Source of the DNA: Stieleria sp. JC731
GTDB taxonomy: Bacteria > Planctomycetota > Planctomycetia > Pirellulales > Pirellulaceae
Length of the DNA stretch: 64,000 nucleotides
Assembly: GCF_020966635.1 (NCBI RefSeq)
Contig: NZ_JAJKFQ010000011.1
Span: 620,001 to 684,000 of the forward strand
Direction of reading: 5' to 3'
Part shown: positions 55,481-64,000 of the stretch, one piece after another
Numbering within the stretch: the first letter of the stretch is position 1
How the letters are laid out: each line of letters begins with the position of its first letter
The notes under the pieces: model-generated
Told to the model about the DNA's origin: nothing
Seen by the model: only the letters and a program-made list of their open reading frames with translations
The model's database searches: none
Position numbers and translations under genes: made by a program

Positions 55481-55536
55481 CTTGGATGGGAGAGTTTGGA
55501 CGGTTTTAACACCGTCCGGCGGCACCACTGCGTGGC

Positions 55537-56511
55537 TTAGCCACCAACGGAAACTCGCTTGAACGCGACAACTTCGGCGCCGTCGCTGAATTCTGCGATT
55601 GCGGCTTCGACTGTCTTGGTGTCATCAAGAGCGTAGAACTGGCTTAGCAAGCACTTCTCTTGGTCCAACAAGGTGTTGTCGGCGACGAAGCGTTCCATTT
55701 TTCCGGGAACGATCTTGTCCCAGATCTTTTCTGGTTTGCCTTCAGCCTTTAGTTCAGCCTTGATTGCTTCTTCTGCGGCAGCCAAAACTTCTGGGGTCAG
55801 TTGTTTGCGGCTAGCGTACTGAGGGACGTTCTTGAGTGGTTTGCCAAGGCGTTCGCGGTCTTCGTTTTCGATCTTGATTTGTCCTTGAAGCGATTCGGCT
55901 TCTTTGGCGACGTATTCGGCATCGAACTCGTCTGGGGTCAAGATTGAAGGGCTCATCGCTGCGATGTGCATTGCAACGCTGCGGAAAAACTGTGCCGCCT
56001 CGTCTTTGCCGCCGTCCTTGTAGGAAACAAGGACACCGATCTTGCTGCCGGCGTGGATGTAAGAAGCGAGTTGGTCGCCTTCGACAACTTGGAAGTCCGC
56101 GACTTCGATTTTCTCGCCAACGGTACCGGTGCGTTCGACCAGTTTCTCGGCAACAGTGCTGCCTTCGAATTCCATTGCGGCGACTTCTTCTTTGGTCTTC
56201 AGGCCTTTTGCAAGGGCCGCTTGGGCGAGTTGTTCGGCAAGCTTGAGGTGGTCTTCGTTTTTGGCAACGAAGTCGGTTTCGCAGCTCAGTGCCAGCAGGA
56301 CGCCTTTGTCGCCCTCGGCGACTGCGACGACAACGCCTTCGTTTGCTTCGCGGTCAGCACGCTTTGCAGCGACTTTTTGACCTTTCTTGCGCAAGTAATC
56401 CAGTGCACCTTCCAGGTCGCCGCCGGACTCTTCGAGTGCTTTTTTGCAGTCCATCATGCCTGCGCCGGTGGACTTTCTAAGTTCGCTAACGTCTTTGGCT
56501 GAGATCGCCAT
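55537..56511 (-). CDS. tsf: translation elongation factor Ts
   Basis: This 324-residue nucleotide-exchange factor recycles EF-Tu. The N-terminal UBA-like part has DVSELRKSTGAGMMDCKKAL and GDLEGALDYLRKKG. The core holds the conserved SCETDFVAKNEDHL. The C-terminal half includes IPEK-like helices with RFVADNTLLDQEKC. Length is somewhat above the E. coli protein. It is in the standard rpsB-tsf-pyrH order, 246 bases downstream of rpsB. Confidence 0.96.
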   Translation of the reverse strand: MAISAKDVSELRKSTGAGMMDCKKALEESGGDLEGALDYLRKKGQKVAAKRADREANEGVVVAVAEGDKGVLLALSCETDFVAKNEDHLKLAEQLAQAALAKGLKTKEEVAAMEFEGSTVAEKLVERTGTVGEKIEVADFQVVEGDQLASYIHAGSKIGVLVSYKDGGKDEAAQFFRSVAMHIAAMSPSILTPDEFDAEYVAKEAESLQGQIKIENEDRERLGKPLKNVPQYASRKQLTPEVLAAAEEAIKAELKAEGKPEKIWDKIVPGKMERFVADNTLLDQEKCLLSQFYALDDTKTVEAAIAEFSDGAEVVAFKRVSVGG

Positions 56512-56659
56512 GGCTGCCTCCGATACGTCTAAATCTGAGTTGTCTTATGTGAAGTGTTGCCGGCGGTCATGTGATCGCTGGCAGATGATTTAACGGTGAC
56601 GGTCCCGCTGTCGGTGGGCCAATGCGAATGGCCGATTCGATTGACAGGGGCTCTCTTAA

Positions 56660-56693
56660 AAACAAAGCGTCAGGGTTTTGAAGTTCTGACGCT
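56660..56693 (-). terminator. possible terminator between rpsB and tsf
   Basis: AGCGTCAG (56666-56673) pairs with CTGACGCT (56686-56693), and a T-rich stretch follows on the minus strand. It lies about 65 bases after the rpsB stop. It may attenuate rather than stop transcription into tsf. Confidence 0.55.
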
Positions 56694-56757
56694 CAGCGGA
56701 TTTCGTTCGTGTCTGGCGCGGCACCGTGGTTTCAGGTGCCGCATCGATCGTTAGAGC

Positions 56758-57528
56758 TTACGCTTCAGGAGCGGCGGCTTCAGCAGCAGGTTCGGCCGCT
56801 GGGGCTTCAGCTGCAGGTGCGGAATCGTTTGCACCAGGAACTTCGGTCATTCCGCGTCCCTTGATGACAGCTTCGGAGAGTTGCTTCAGGATCAATTCGA
56901 TGCTGCGAATACCGTCGTCGTTACCTGGGATCGGCAGGTCGATCAGCGAAGGATCACTGTCGGTGTCGATCAGGCCAACGGTGGTGATGCCGAGGCGTTT
57001 TGCTTCGCGAACGGCGTTGCGTTCTTTGCCTGGGTCAACGATGAATAAGCATTCGGGCAAGCGGTTCATGGTTCGCAAGCCGTTCAGGTTGCGATACATC
57101 TTGCGATATTCACGATTCAGGGCCGACTGCATCTTCTTGCTGTAGCCGTTGATCGCGTCGCTGTTGCGGATTTGCTCCAGCTCTTCCAAACGGCCCAGTC
57201 GGCTACGAATGGTGCGGAAGTTTGTCAGCGTACCACCAAGCCAGCGTTCGCTGACAAATGGCATGCCGCAGCGTGATGCTTGTTCTTCGATCGCTTCGCC
57301 GGCTTGACGCTTGGTGCCGACGAACAAGATCAACGATCCGCCAGAAGCAACTTGGCCGAGGTATTTCTTTGCTCGCAACATGCCGCGAAGGGTTTCGCGG
57401 ATGTCCAAGATGTGAATTTGGTTTTTGCTACCGAAGATGTATGGCTTCATCTTCGGGTTCCAGAGACTGGTGCGGTGTCCGAAGTGAACACCAGCTTCAA
57501 TCATTTCCTGAACAATTGGATTCGACAT
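56758..57528 (-). CDS. rpsB: 30S ribosomal protein S2
   Basis: This 256-residue small-subunit protein shows the full family pattern: [54 protein letters not shown] and [20 protein letters not shown], with [10 protein letters not shown]. The C-terminus has an Ala/Pro/Glu-rich tail of about 28 residues after the conserved domain ([16 protein letters not shown]), an addition seen in some lineages. tsf follows. The 5' leader contains strong hairpins (57625-57671) that might bind S2 or otherwise regulate. Confidence 0.96.
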   Translation of the reverse strand: MSNPIVQEMIEAGVHFGHRTSLWNPKMKPYIFGSKNQIHILDIRETLRGMLRAKKYLGQVASGGSLILFVGTKRQAGEAIEEQASRCGMPFVSERWLGGTLTNFRTIRSRLGRLEELEQIRNSDAINGYSKKMQSALNREYRKMYRNLNGLRTMNRLPECLFIVDPGKERNAVREAKRLGITTVGLIDTDSDPSLIDLPIPGNDDGIRSIELILKQLSEAVIKGRGMTEVPGANDSAPAAEAPAAEPAAEAAAPEA

Positions 57529-58220
57529 CGACAGATTTTCTCCGTTCTGTGATCAGCCAAGGCTCGCACGAAACAGTGACGCAAACGGAAACGACAGTTT
57601 CCAACACGGCTGTTCCCAGGGGCTGGCACCGAAGGCAGCGAACGCTGCAGGTGCCCCCGCAAATAGCGGGGCCCTTCGTCCCATCAAAGCTGACGGTTTG
57701 GGGGTTAAAAAACATTTCACCCGCATTTGCAGGTGAGGGGGTCAGAAGTTAGCGAAAGGAATTCGATTCGACAAGGCATCAAATTTGCTTCGCAGGTACG
57801 GATATCGGACGCCGATCAGCGTTTGTCCTCCTGAATCGATCGTTTTCCGGCATTGCACCCGCTGCTGGTGTAGGCACTTTTGCTGTCGATCGGTGTTCTA
57901 GCCTAAAAATGACCGATATTTGAGTCTCTGCGCAACCTGGGATGGTTGATCATCGAGTCTGGCCTGAATAATCCACTGGCATCTCCATTGAGGGGGCGGG
58001 GGCATTCAAATAGCAGCTCCGACAGGGGCGAAAACATCGTTCTGTCTTGCCATGCACCCGCCGACTTCGCTATGTCGAGTATGGATGCCAGCTTTTAGGC
58101 ATTTCGCAACGGGCAAACTTGACGCTTCAGTGACAGGTCCGCGGTGGCTGGTTCCCTAATGTGACCGACCGCAGCTCTGGAATCGGCTTCAAACGAATCA
58201 AATTAGACGGATAAGCAGAC
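57529..58220. other. long gap between rpsB and the SH3-like gene, with hairpin leader
   Basis: The left part (57625-57740), which is rpsB 5' leader if the promoter is upstream, contains GGCACC-GAAG-GCAGCGAACGCTGC-A-GGTGCC as a nested hairpin, then CCCCGC-AAATA-GCGGGG, then CACC...GGTG. The rest shows nothing I recognise. It should carry divergent promoters for rpsB and the gene at 58221. Confidence 0.5.
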
Positions 58221-60479
58221 ATGGATGTCTTCGCACCGAATCGCAGCGTTTCACACCAAGCTAAACGTACACTCCTAAGGAAACAAATTGCGAAGTTGTT
58301 TTCGGTAGGGCTGGTGGCTTCTTCGGCTGCGGTTTTCGTCGGCGCTATCGCATCGAATGCAAATGCCGCACAGCCGTTGACTGATCCCATTGTCGCTTCT
58401 GCTGGTCAGGCTCCCGTGGACAGCAGTCAGGCTGCCGCGGACACCAGTTCCGAGGCGGCGGGAGAACCGTATGTCGTCTTTGTTGCTGATCAAAAAGCGT
58501 ATACACGATGCGGCCCAGGCGAAAAGCACTATCGGACTGATGAGCTTCGCGTCGGACAAGAGCTTGAGGTCTATGTCGAAACCGAGGACGGTTGGCTGGG
58601 GATTCGGCCAACAGAAGACAGTTTCTGCTGGGTTTCAGGCGACTCCGTCCGGTTGGACAGCAATGGTGAGGTCGCCACTGTCCTAGAGGACAAGACGATC
58701 GCTTGGATCGGAACCAATTTGGGACAGGCGCGTCGCTATCGTTGGCAGGTGCAGCTGCAATCTGGCGAAGAGGTTGCCGTGATCGATGTCGCAACCCGAC
58801 AAGATGGAGCCGCAGAAAAGAAATGGATGCGTATCGTCCCACCCTCGGGCGAATTCCGCTGGGTGCACCGGGATCAGGTTGTCGATTCCGCTGAAGCATT
58901 GGCGGCGGTGATCGCCAAAAACGCTGCTTCGGCGAAGTTGGCTTCTGCAAAAACGCAAGCGAAGCCCGCTAATTCGGTTGGCAAGACGCTTCAGCCGGTT
59001 CGTCCCATCGCCGCTGCGAAGCCGCAAGAGGTCAAAGCGTCCCCTGCTGTGCAGAGAGTTGCATCAGAGTCTGTTGCTGAATCGTCAACAACTCAGCGAG
59101 TCGCGGAGGCCGATGTCAATGCATCGAAGTCAGCGGAGCCTCGTTCGGCCGATCCGGGCTTAAGGGTCGTCAATAACGTTCCACAATTGCAACCGATTCG
59201 GCAAACACCTCGAGCCGTCGTTCAGGATCGAGCCATTCAGTTTCACCGCGGTGTAGACGTTGAAGAATTTGAAGACCGTGGCGCGGTGATCGGCAGTGGC
59301 CTTCGTCGTGACTGGGGATCGGAAGATGCTGCGTTGGCAGATGCCGCAGGCGATAGTTTTGATCGTTTGGCAGGCGACTTGGATGCATCGTCGGTCTTGT
59401 CCGAGGATGCGATTTCGGCACCTCCGGCTAACGGTGCTGCTGCGGCGGCATCCGCGATCGCCAGTCCGTTTAAAAAGGTTTCTGAGGTCGTCGCCAACTT
59501 TATCAGTCCACCTCGGATCGTTCAGATCGATACTCGCGACCAGAACGCGATGGCCGCGCAGGCTAGCTTTGATCAGCAGTGGTCTGTCGGTCCAGGAAGG
59601 CAATCTCCGGTTCAGCCAAACTTGATGCCGCCGCAATCACTTGGTGCGATCGCTTCTTACAATACTTCACCTATTGCTACCGCGGCTCCGGTAGGCGGAA
59701 ACGCGCTCAGTCAGATCGGGAGTCGTTTAGGTGAGCCGCAGGTAAGCCCAGCAAATCATGTCGCGCAGGCCAGTCGCGTTGCTCAGGCCAGTGCGGCAGA
59801 AACTGCGAAGCGTCGAGAGGTTTCGGTTGAACAGATCGCACGTATTGCTGACGCGATGGTAACGGCGGATGTTGGAAATGTAGACCGTTGGCTTTCAAAG
59901 CTGATTGCCGAGAGCGCCAGTGCGGACGAGATGGATCCGTTGATCCGTCGTGCGGAAGACCTGCTTCGAACCGGCGTCATTGCGGATGCGAATCGAACTC
60001 GCGAATTGCTGTCGCGGGCTAGGGAGTACCGCTACATTGCCGCGCGTCGTGACGGTCCGACTTTGGTGCGAGGCAACGGTGTTGGAGTTCGCAGTGAACC
60101 GGTTTTAACCGCTTCGCAGTCCCACGCCCCTGCGTCGCAGTCCATTACCACCGCTTCGCAGGCTGTTGCCCCTGCTTCAGCGACAGTTGAGATGCCACTA
60201 CAGACGCAGGTTCCCGCAAAGGTTGTTCCTGTCGAAGATCCTAAGCCAGTTCGTGAGAATGCGACGGGGTATTTGGTGCAAGTTTATTCTTCGCGTCCCA
60301 ACAGTCCGCCATACGCACTGACTGATGAAACAGGCGTCACAACTGCTTACGTCACACCGTTTCCGGGGATCAATTTGCGAACTCACCTCAATAGCCGAGT
60401 TGCTGTGAAGGGTCAGCAAAAGTTGCTCGAGGGGATGAGTACGCCACACTTTCTGGTCGACGAAGTCATTCGCCGCTAA
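58221..60479 (+). CDS. large exported protein with SH3b-like N-terminus
   Basis: This 752-residue protein has a long N-terminal leader (about 1-52; core LFSVGLVASSAAVFVGAIAS) ending in ANAAQP. Residues about 85-230 hold two SH3b-like segments: YVVFVADQKAYTRCGPGEKH with WLGIRPTEDSFCWVSGD, and AVIDVATRQDGAAEKKWMRI with FRWVHRDQVV. The middle is Ala/Ser/Gln/Val-rich and probably disordered, with a coiled helical part (about 540-620; IARIADAMVTADVGNVDRWL). The last 70 residues (TGYLVQVYSSRPNSPPYALT) form a small separate domain. Bacterial SH3 repeats usually bind cell-wall peptides or partners; in a planctomycete the ligand is open. A good terminator follows. Confidence 0.65.
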   Translation: MDVFAPNRSVSHQAKRTLLRKQIAKLFSVGLVASSAAVFVGAIASNANAAQPLTDPIVASAGQAPVDSSQAAADTSSEAAGEPYVVFVADQKAYTRCGPGEKHYRTDELRVGQELEVYVETEDGWLGIRPTEDSFCWVSGDSVRLDSNGEVATVLEDKTIAWIGTNLGQARRYRWQVQLQSGEEVAVIDVATRQDGAAEKKWMRIVPPSGEFRWVHRDQVVDSAEALAAVIAKNAASAKLASAKTQAKPANSVGKTLQPVRPIAAAKPQEVKASPAVQRVASESVAESSTTQRVAEADVNASKSAEPRSADPGLRVVNNVPQLQPIRQTPRAVVQDRAIQFHRGVDVEEFEDRGAVIGSGLRRDWGSEDAALADAAGDSFDRLAGDLDASSVLSEDAISAPPANGAAAAASAIASPFKKVSEVVANFISPPRIVQIDTRDQNAMAAQASFDQQWSVGPGRQSPVQPNLMPPQSLGAIASYNTSPIATAAPVGGNALSQIGSRLGEPQVSPANHVAQASRVAQASAAETAKRREVSVEQIARIADAMVTADVGNVDRWLSKLIAESASADEMDPLIRRAEDLLRTGVIADANRTRELLSRAREYRYIAARRDGPTLVRGNGVGVRSEPVLTASQSHAPASQSITTASQAVAPASATVEMPLQTQVPAKVVPVEDPKPVRENATGYLVQVYSSRPNSPPYALTDETGVTTAYVTPFPGINLRTHLNSRVAVKGQQKLLEGMSTPHFLVDEVIRR

Positions 60480-60537
60480 TCAGTTCAGTCAGGCGATTGT
60501 TTTCAGAGATGTAGGTGGCAGTCGCCGAACTGCAGAT

Positions 60538-60568
60538 CAAGGCACGCATTCTGTCGTGCCTTGTTTTT
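60538..60568 (+). terminator. intrinsic terminator after the SH3-like gene
   Basis: A 9-bp stem CAAGGCACG (60538-60546) with CGTGCCTTG (60555-60563) has an 8-base loop and TTTTT directly after. It is 59 bases downstream of the stop at 60479. Confidence 0.88.
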
Positions 60569-60693
60569 GTAGAGCGTGAATGCTTTCACGTATCCGCTCG
60601 CAATTACTCCGCAACGAGACGCGCGAGCGTTTCCGTCTGCGTTGACGTTGGGGGCTAAGGCAAGCTATGCCAGCTGTTACGCCGGCAATCTTT

Positions 60694-61506
60694 TTAGCAG
60701 CGTAGCGGGAGCATTTGGCTGAGGTACTGTCGGGTGTGATCTAAGACGTCGTCGTAGCCGATGTGTTCGACGTCTTCACCGATCAGTTCAACTTCGAGTG
60801 CGCCTTGATAGCTGTAGCGGACCAGCAGGTCCATCAGATCCATGATCGGAACTCGCCCATCGCCGAGAAGGCAGCGATTCATTTCACCCAGAGGGCTGTG
60901 ACGGCCGTCGCCCAGTTGGACGAGTTGGATGTAAGGTGCGACTTCACTAAATAGCTGAAGTGCATCGTCTTCCATGCCCAGATGGTAGGTGTCAAAGACT
61001 ATGCCAAGCGACCGATTGTTGACGCGATCAATGATGTCCATGGTCGCATCAAGCTCGTTGATGAAAGACCATTCGTCACCACATCCTGGGTGCATCGGTT
61101 CGATAGCGACTTTAACACCGTGTTCGGATGCGACCGCAGTGATCCGCCTTAAGGCTTGGCACAATACACGTCGCAAGTGAGTGCTGATGTGATTGTTTTT
61201 ACCACCAGCGAGAATGATCAGTGATTCGGCACCGAGTTCGGCTGCCTGCATCACGGCTGCGATTCCGTCGGAAACGGAGTCCTCAAAGGATCGGCCATCG
61301 CTTCCGGTGAAACCCCCTGCCCACGATAAAGAAGTCGCGGTCATGGAGTGTTCGGCAAGCAGCTCGGCTGTCCGTTCGATTCCGTAGTCTTCGACCTTCG
61401 GACGATACAAACCGATGCCGGTAAAGCCACGCTCGAAGTACGCGTGGACGTCTGCTTCCAAATCCCAACGCAGGGTTGATATTTGGCTGACAGATAACTT
61501 GTTCAT
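60694..61506 (-). CDS. sugar phosphate isomerase/epimerase family protein
   Basis: This 270-residue protein has the TIM-barrel pattern of the AP-endonuclease 2/xylose isomerase-like family: MTATSLSWAGGFTG, AELGAESLIILAGGKNN, GVKVAIEPMHPGCGDEWSFI with the metal-binding Glu, LGIVFDTYHLGMED with Asp/His, and ALEVELIGEDVEHIGYDD. Such enzymes isomerise or dehydrate sugars or inositols with a divalent metal; the exact substrate is unknown. It lies 135 bases after the sucA stop on the same strand and is probably a separate unit. Confidence 0.82.
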   Translation of the reverse strand: MNKLSVSQISTLRWDLEADVHAYFERGFTGIGLYRPKVEDYGIERTAELLAEHSMTATSLSWAGGFTGSDGRSFEDSVSDGIAAVMQAAELGAESLIILAGGKNNHISTHLRRVLCQALRRITAVASEHGVKVAIEPMHPGCGDEWSFINELDATMDIIDRVNNRSLGIVFDTYHLGMEDDALQLFSEVAPYIQLVQLGDGRHSPLGEMNRCLLGDGRVPIMDLMDLLVRYSYQGALEVELIGEDVEHIGYDDVLDHTRQYLSQMLPLRC

Positions 61507-61641
61507 CCGTGTTTGACCAATCAGGTAGTGATCCCCGCTTGGCGGAATCGCTCAAGCGGCTAGTGCCACGAGCGATTGTAATAGATCTTCGAATCCAGCG
61601 ATGCGCGAACCCTTTGATGGCAAAACACTTTTTTCAAAAGT

Positions 61642-64000
61642 CTAAGCGAGATCTTCGAAAGCGGCTTCGATCAGTTCACGTTGTTCCAAGACGTGTGCAG
61701 CCATACTGCCGGTGCTCGGGCTAGCCGATTCCGCACGTGTGACTGGTTTGAGCTGCCAGCCTGCTGCGGAAAGGTCATCGCCGAAGTTTAGTTTCACGTA
61801 GGGCCACGAACCCATGTTAAGCGGTTCGTCTTGAACGAAGAACAGTTCTGCGTCGCGAGGTGCGCCATCGAGTGCGCTGATCAGCTCTTCGCTGGAAAGC
61901 GGATAAAGCTGTTCTAGTCGGATCATCGAAACATCTTCACGACCGAGTTCTTCGCGATGCTTCTTCAGGTCGTAGTAGATCTTTCCGGTGCAAAGGATCA
62001 CACGTTTGGCGTCTTTAACAGCGACGTTCGGATCGGCTAGCAGTTTCTTGAAGCTTCCGTTGGCGATTTCGGCACGTTGGCTAATCACTTCGGGGTGACG
62101 CAGCAGGCTCTTTGGGGTGAGGACAACAAGAGGCTTGCGCCATTTGCGAATGACCTGTCGACGCAGCAAGTGAAAGTATTGCGCCGGAGTTGTCGGTTGG
62201 CAGACTTGGATGTTGTGTTCAGCGCTCATGGCCAAGAAACGTTCAACACGAGCGCTGCAGTGTTCGGGGCCTTGGCCTTCGAAACCGTGTGGCAACAGCA
62301 TGACCAATCCGCTGAGCCGATTCCATTTGTCTTCGGCGCTGGCGATAAACTGGTCAACAATCACCTGAGCACAATTCCAGAAGTCACCGAACTGCGCTTC
62401 CCACATGACGAGGTCGTTGGGTGCATCAAGTGAGTAGCCGTATTCGAATCCTAGGACACCAGCTTCGCTGAGCGGGCTGTTGTGGATTTCGATACTGACG
62501 TCATCGTTGGCCAGCGAAGTCAACGGCATGAAGGTCTCGCCGGTTTTAACATCATGCTGAACCGCATGTCGTTGTGAAAACGTTCCGCGTTGACAGTCTT
62601 GTCCGGTCAGGCGAACGGAATGTCCGCCGGACATCAATGTTGCAAACGCGGCCAATTCAGCCGTCGCCCAGTCGAAGGGCAATTCGCCTTTTGACATCTT
62701 CCGGCGGTTGGCGATCAGTCGCTTCAGTTTCTTGTGCGGCGCGAACTCATCGGGCAGGCGAGTGATCTCGTCGACAAGTTCGCCGAGTTTTTCTTCATCA
62801 ACGGTGGTGTCTGTCGGTTCGACGGGTTCGGGGCCACCGAAGTATTCGGCCCAGCCAGCGGCCAGGGTTTGTGTATCTGGAACGAAGGGTTCGTGCTGGC
62901 TGGCTTCAAATTCCGATTCGAGTTTTTCGGTTCGTTTCTTTTGGATCTCTTCTGCATCGGCATCTGTGATCTTGCCGAGCGTTTTAAGACTGTTGAGGTA
63001 CTGTTCGCGAACGCTGGGACGTTGGTCGATCGTCGCGTACATCCGTGGCTGAGTAAATCGCGGCTCGTCGCCTTCGTTGTGTCCCCAGCGGCGGTAGGCG
63101 TATAGGTCGATCACCACATCGCGTTGGAATTCGTTGCGGAAATCCATCGCCAGTGACACAACCTGGGCAACGGCCTCGGGGTCTTCACCGTTGACGTGGA
63201 AAATCGGGATTTGCAGCATCCGTGCGATGTCGGTCGCATAGGTTGTGCTGCGACCGCACTCCGGTTCGGTGGTGAAGCCGACTTGGTTGTTGATCACGAT
63301 GTGCAAGGTTCCGCCGACGCGGTAGCCATTAAGTTGGCTGAGGTTCAGGGTTTCTTGCACGATGCCTTCGCCCGCGAATGCGGCGTCGCCGTGAATCAGC
63401 ATCGTCATGACTTCACGACGGTTTTTGTCACCGCGATGGTCTTGTTTGCAACGGGCTCGTCCCATCGCCACGGTGTTGACGAATTCCAAGTGGCTGGGGT
63501 TAAAGCACAGCGAGATGTGCAACCGGTCTCCGCTGGCGGTTTTCCAGTCACTGCTGTAACCCAAGTGATAGCGAACGTCACCGCCACCACGGTTCATCTC
63601 TGGATTTGGATCATCAAATGACCAGAAAATATTCATTGCACGCTTCTTCATGATGTTTGCCATCACGTTCAAGCGTCCGCGGTGGGCCATTCCCATCACG
63701 ACTTCTTTGACGCCGTGTTCGCCGGCCTTTTCCAGGGCCAAGTCGATCATCGGGATCAGTGTTTCGGCGCCTTCGAGCGAAAACGTCTTGGCACCAACGA
63801 ATTTGCGGCGGACGAATTCTTCGAAAATCGACGCATCGGCCAGTCGGGCATAGATCCGGCGCTGGACCTGGCGTGACAGTTCAAGCCGATTTTCGGTGCT
63901 TTCCATCCGTTGCTGCAGCCAATCGCGAATGTTGCGATTGTCGATATGCATGAACTGCGCACCGATGGAACGGCAGTAGGTGTTCTGCAGTTTTGTAAGG
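61642..64000 (-). CDS. sucA: 2-oxoglutarate dehydrogenase E1, 5' end outside the window
   Basis: The frame is open through the right edge of the window; upstream of ATG 63951 it reads LQNTYCRSIGAQF, which belongs to the family, so the true start is beyond 64000. This thiamine-diphosphate enzyme decarboxylates 2-oxoglutarate in the TCA cycle. Visible motifs: FSLEGAETLIPMIDLALEKA, MGMAHRGRLNVMANI, the cofactor loop MLIHGDAAFAGEGIVQETLN, NNQVGFTTEPECGRST, HVNGEDPEAVAQVVSLAMDF, RRWGHNEGDEPRFTQP and the C-terminal LPHGFEGQGPEHCSARVERF. sucB is not visible downstream; the next gene is unrelated. Confidence 0.95.
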   Translation of the reverse strand, partial: LTKLQNTYCRSIGAQFMHIDNRNIRDWLQQRMESTENRLELSRQVQRRIYARLADASIFEEFVRRKFVGAKTFSLEGAETLIPMIDLALEKAGEHGVKEVVMGMAHRGRLNVMANIMKKRAMNIFWSFDDPNPEMNRGGGDVRYHLGYSSDWKTASGDRLHISLCFNPSHLEFVNTVAMGRARCKQDHRGDKNRREVMTMLIHGDAAFAGEGIVQETLNLSQLNGYRVGGTLHIVINNQVGFTTEPECGRSTTYATDIARMLQIPIFHVNGEDPEAVAQVVSLAMDFRNEFQRDVVIDLYAYRRWGHNEGDEPRFTQPRMYATIDQRPSVREQYLNSLKTLGKITDADAEEIQKKRTEKLESEFEASQHEPFVPDTQTLAAGWAEYFGGPEPVEPTDTTVDEEKLGELVDEITRLPDEFAPHKKLKRLIANRRKMSKGELPFDWATAELAAFATLMSGGHSVRLTGQDCQRGTFSQRHAVQHDVKTGETFMPLTSLANDDVSIEIHNSPLSEAGVLGFEYGYSLDAPNDLVMWEAQFGDFWNCAQVIVDQFIASAEDKWNRLSGLVMLLPHGFEGQGPEHCSARVERFLAMSAEHNIQVCQPTTPAQYFHLLRRQVIRKWRKPLVVLTPKSLLRHPEVISQRAEIANGSFKKLLADPNVAVKDAKRVILCTGKIYYDLKKHREELGREDVSMIRLEQLYPLSSEELISALDGAPRDAELFFVQDEPLNMGSWPYVKLNFGDDLSAAGWQLKPVTRAESASPSTGSMAAHVLEQRELIEAAFEDLA

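Noticed and set aside
55966-56502. 178-codon frame on the plus strand inside tsf
   Set aside because: Antisense to a certain gene, with Cys/Phe-rich composition typical of shadow frames.
1-64000. CRISPR array
   Set aside because: No regular repeat-spacer pattern seen; the repeats found are palindromic dispersed elements or a short tandem unit.

Overview
The window looks like chromosome of a planctomycete close to Rhodopirellula/Pirellulales. The basis is a DUF1501 + PSCyt1/DUF1549/DUF1553 gene pair with a Tat-type signal, a secreted sulfatase, a PEP-CTERM protein, several secreted proteins of planctomycete type, few clear Shine-Dalgarno sites, and many short dispersed palindromic repeats. 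No search was run, so the assignment rests on recognised families.

Region 1 (1-6833, +) is a compact polymorphic-toxin locus. It holds the end of a DUF2169 protein, a small one-TM protein, a PAAR-like protein, a 1191-aa RHS protein with a probable GIY-YIG nuclease C-terminus, and two tandem immunity candidates. The second candidate has an Imm26-like segment. The first looks like a truncated relative of the second's N-terminal module. DUF2169 plus PAAR-like plus RHS suggests contact-dependent (type VI-like) delivery.

Region 2 (6868-13151) has a cysteine desulfurase coupled to a membrane protein, and an MnmC2/MnmD-like methyltransferase. Then comes a decayed island: an orphan RHS C-terminus, an ORF with an in-frame stop, a secreted-type unknown protein and a frameshifted IS630-type transposase remnant. 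A divergent sigma-70-like protein follows.

Region 3 (13420-24714) has a beta-propeller protein, a small conserved protein, a MoxR / DUF58 / transglutaminase operon with overlapping genes (-), a rhodanese, hisG and hisE (-), hisH (+) and an unknown gene.

Region 4 (25289-34104) holds a CAP/SCP-like secreted protein, a zinc-ribbon membrane protein, an SRPBCC/GyrI-like protein, ApbE, and tRNA-Ser(GCU) and tRNA-Lys(UUU).

Region 5 (34228-47626) holds the DUF1501/DUF1553 pair, a second DUF58 protein, a D-2-hydroxyacid dehydrogenase, a PEP-CTERM trypsin-like protein, a Wzx-like flippase and a secreted prenyltransferase/HEAT-like protein. Three copies of a foldback, MITE-like element lie among them.

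Region 6 (47627-64000) is mostly housekeeping on the minus strand: dnaG-rpoD, a sulfatase, and rpsB-tsf-pyrH with intrinsic terminators. A large SH3-like secreted protein (+), a sugar phosphate isomerase and the 5'-truncated sucA follow. Two copies of a multi-hairpin repeat cluster flank rpoD-dnaG.
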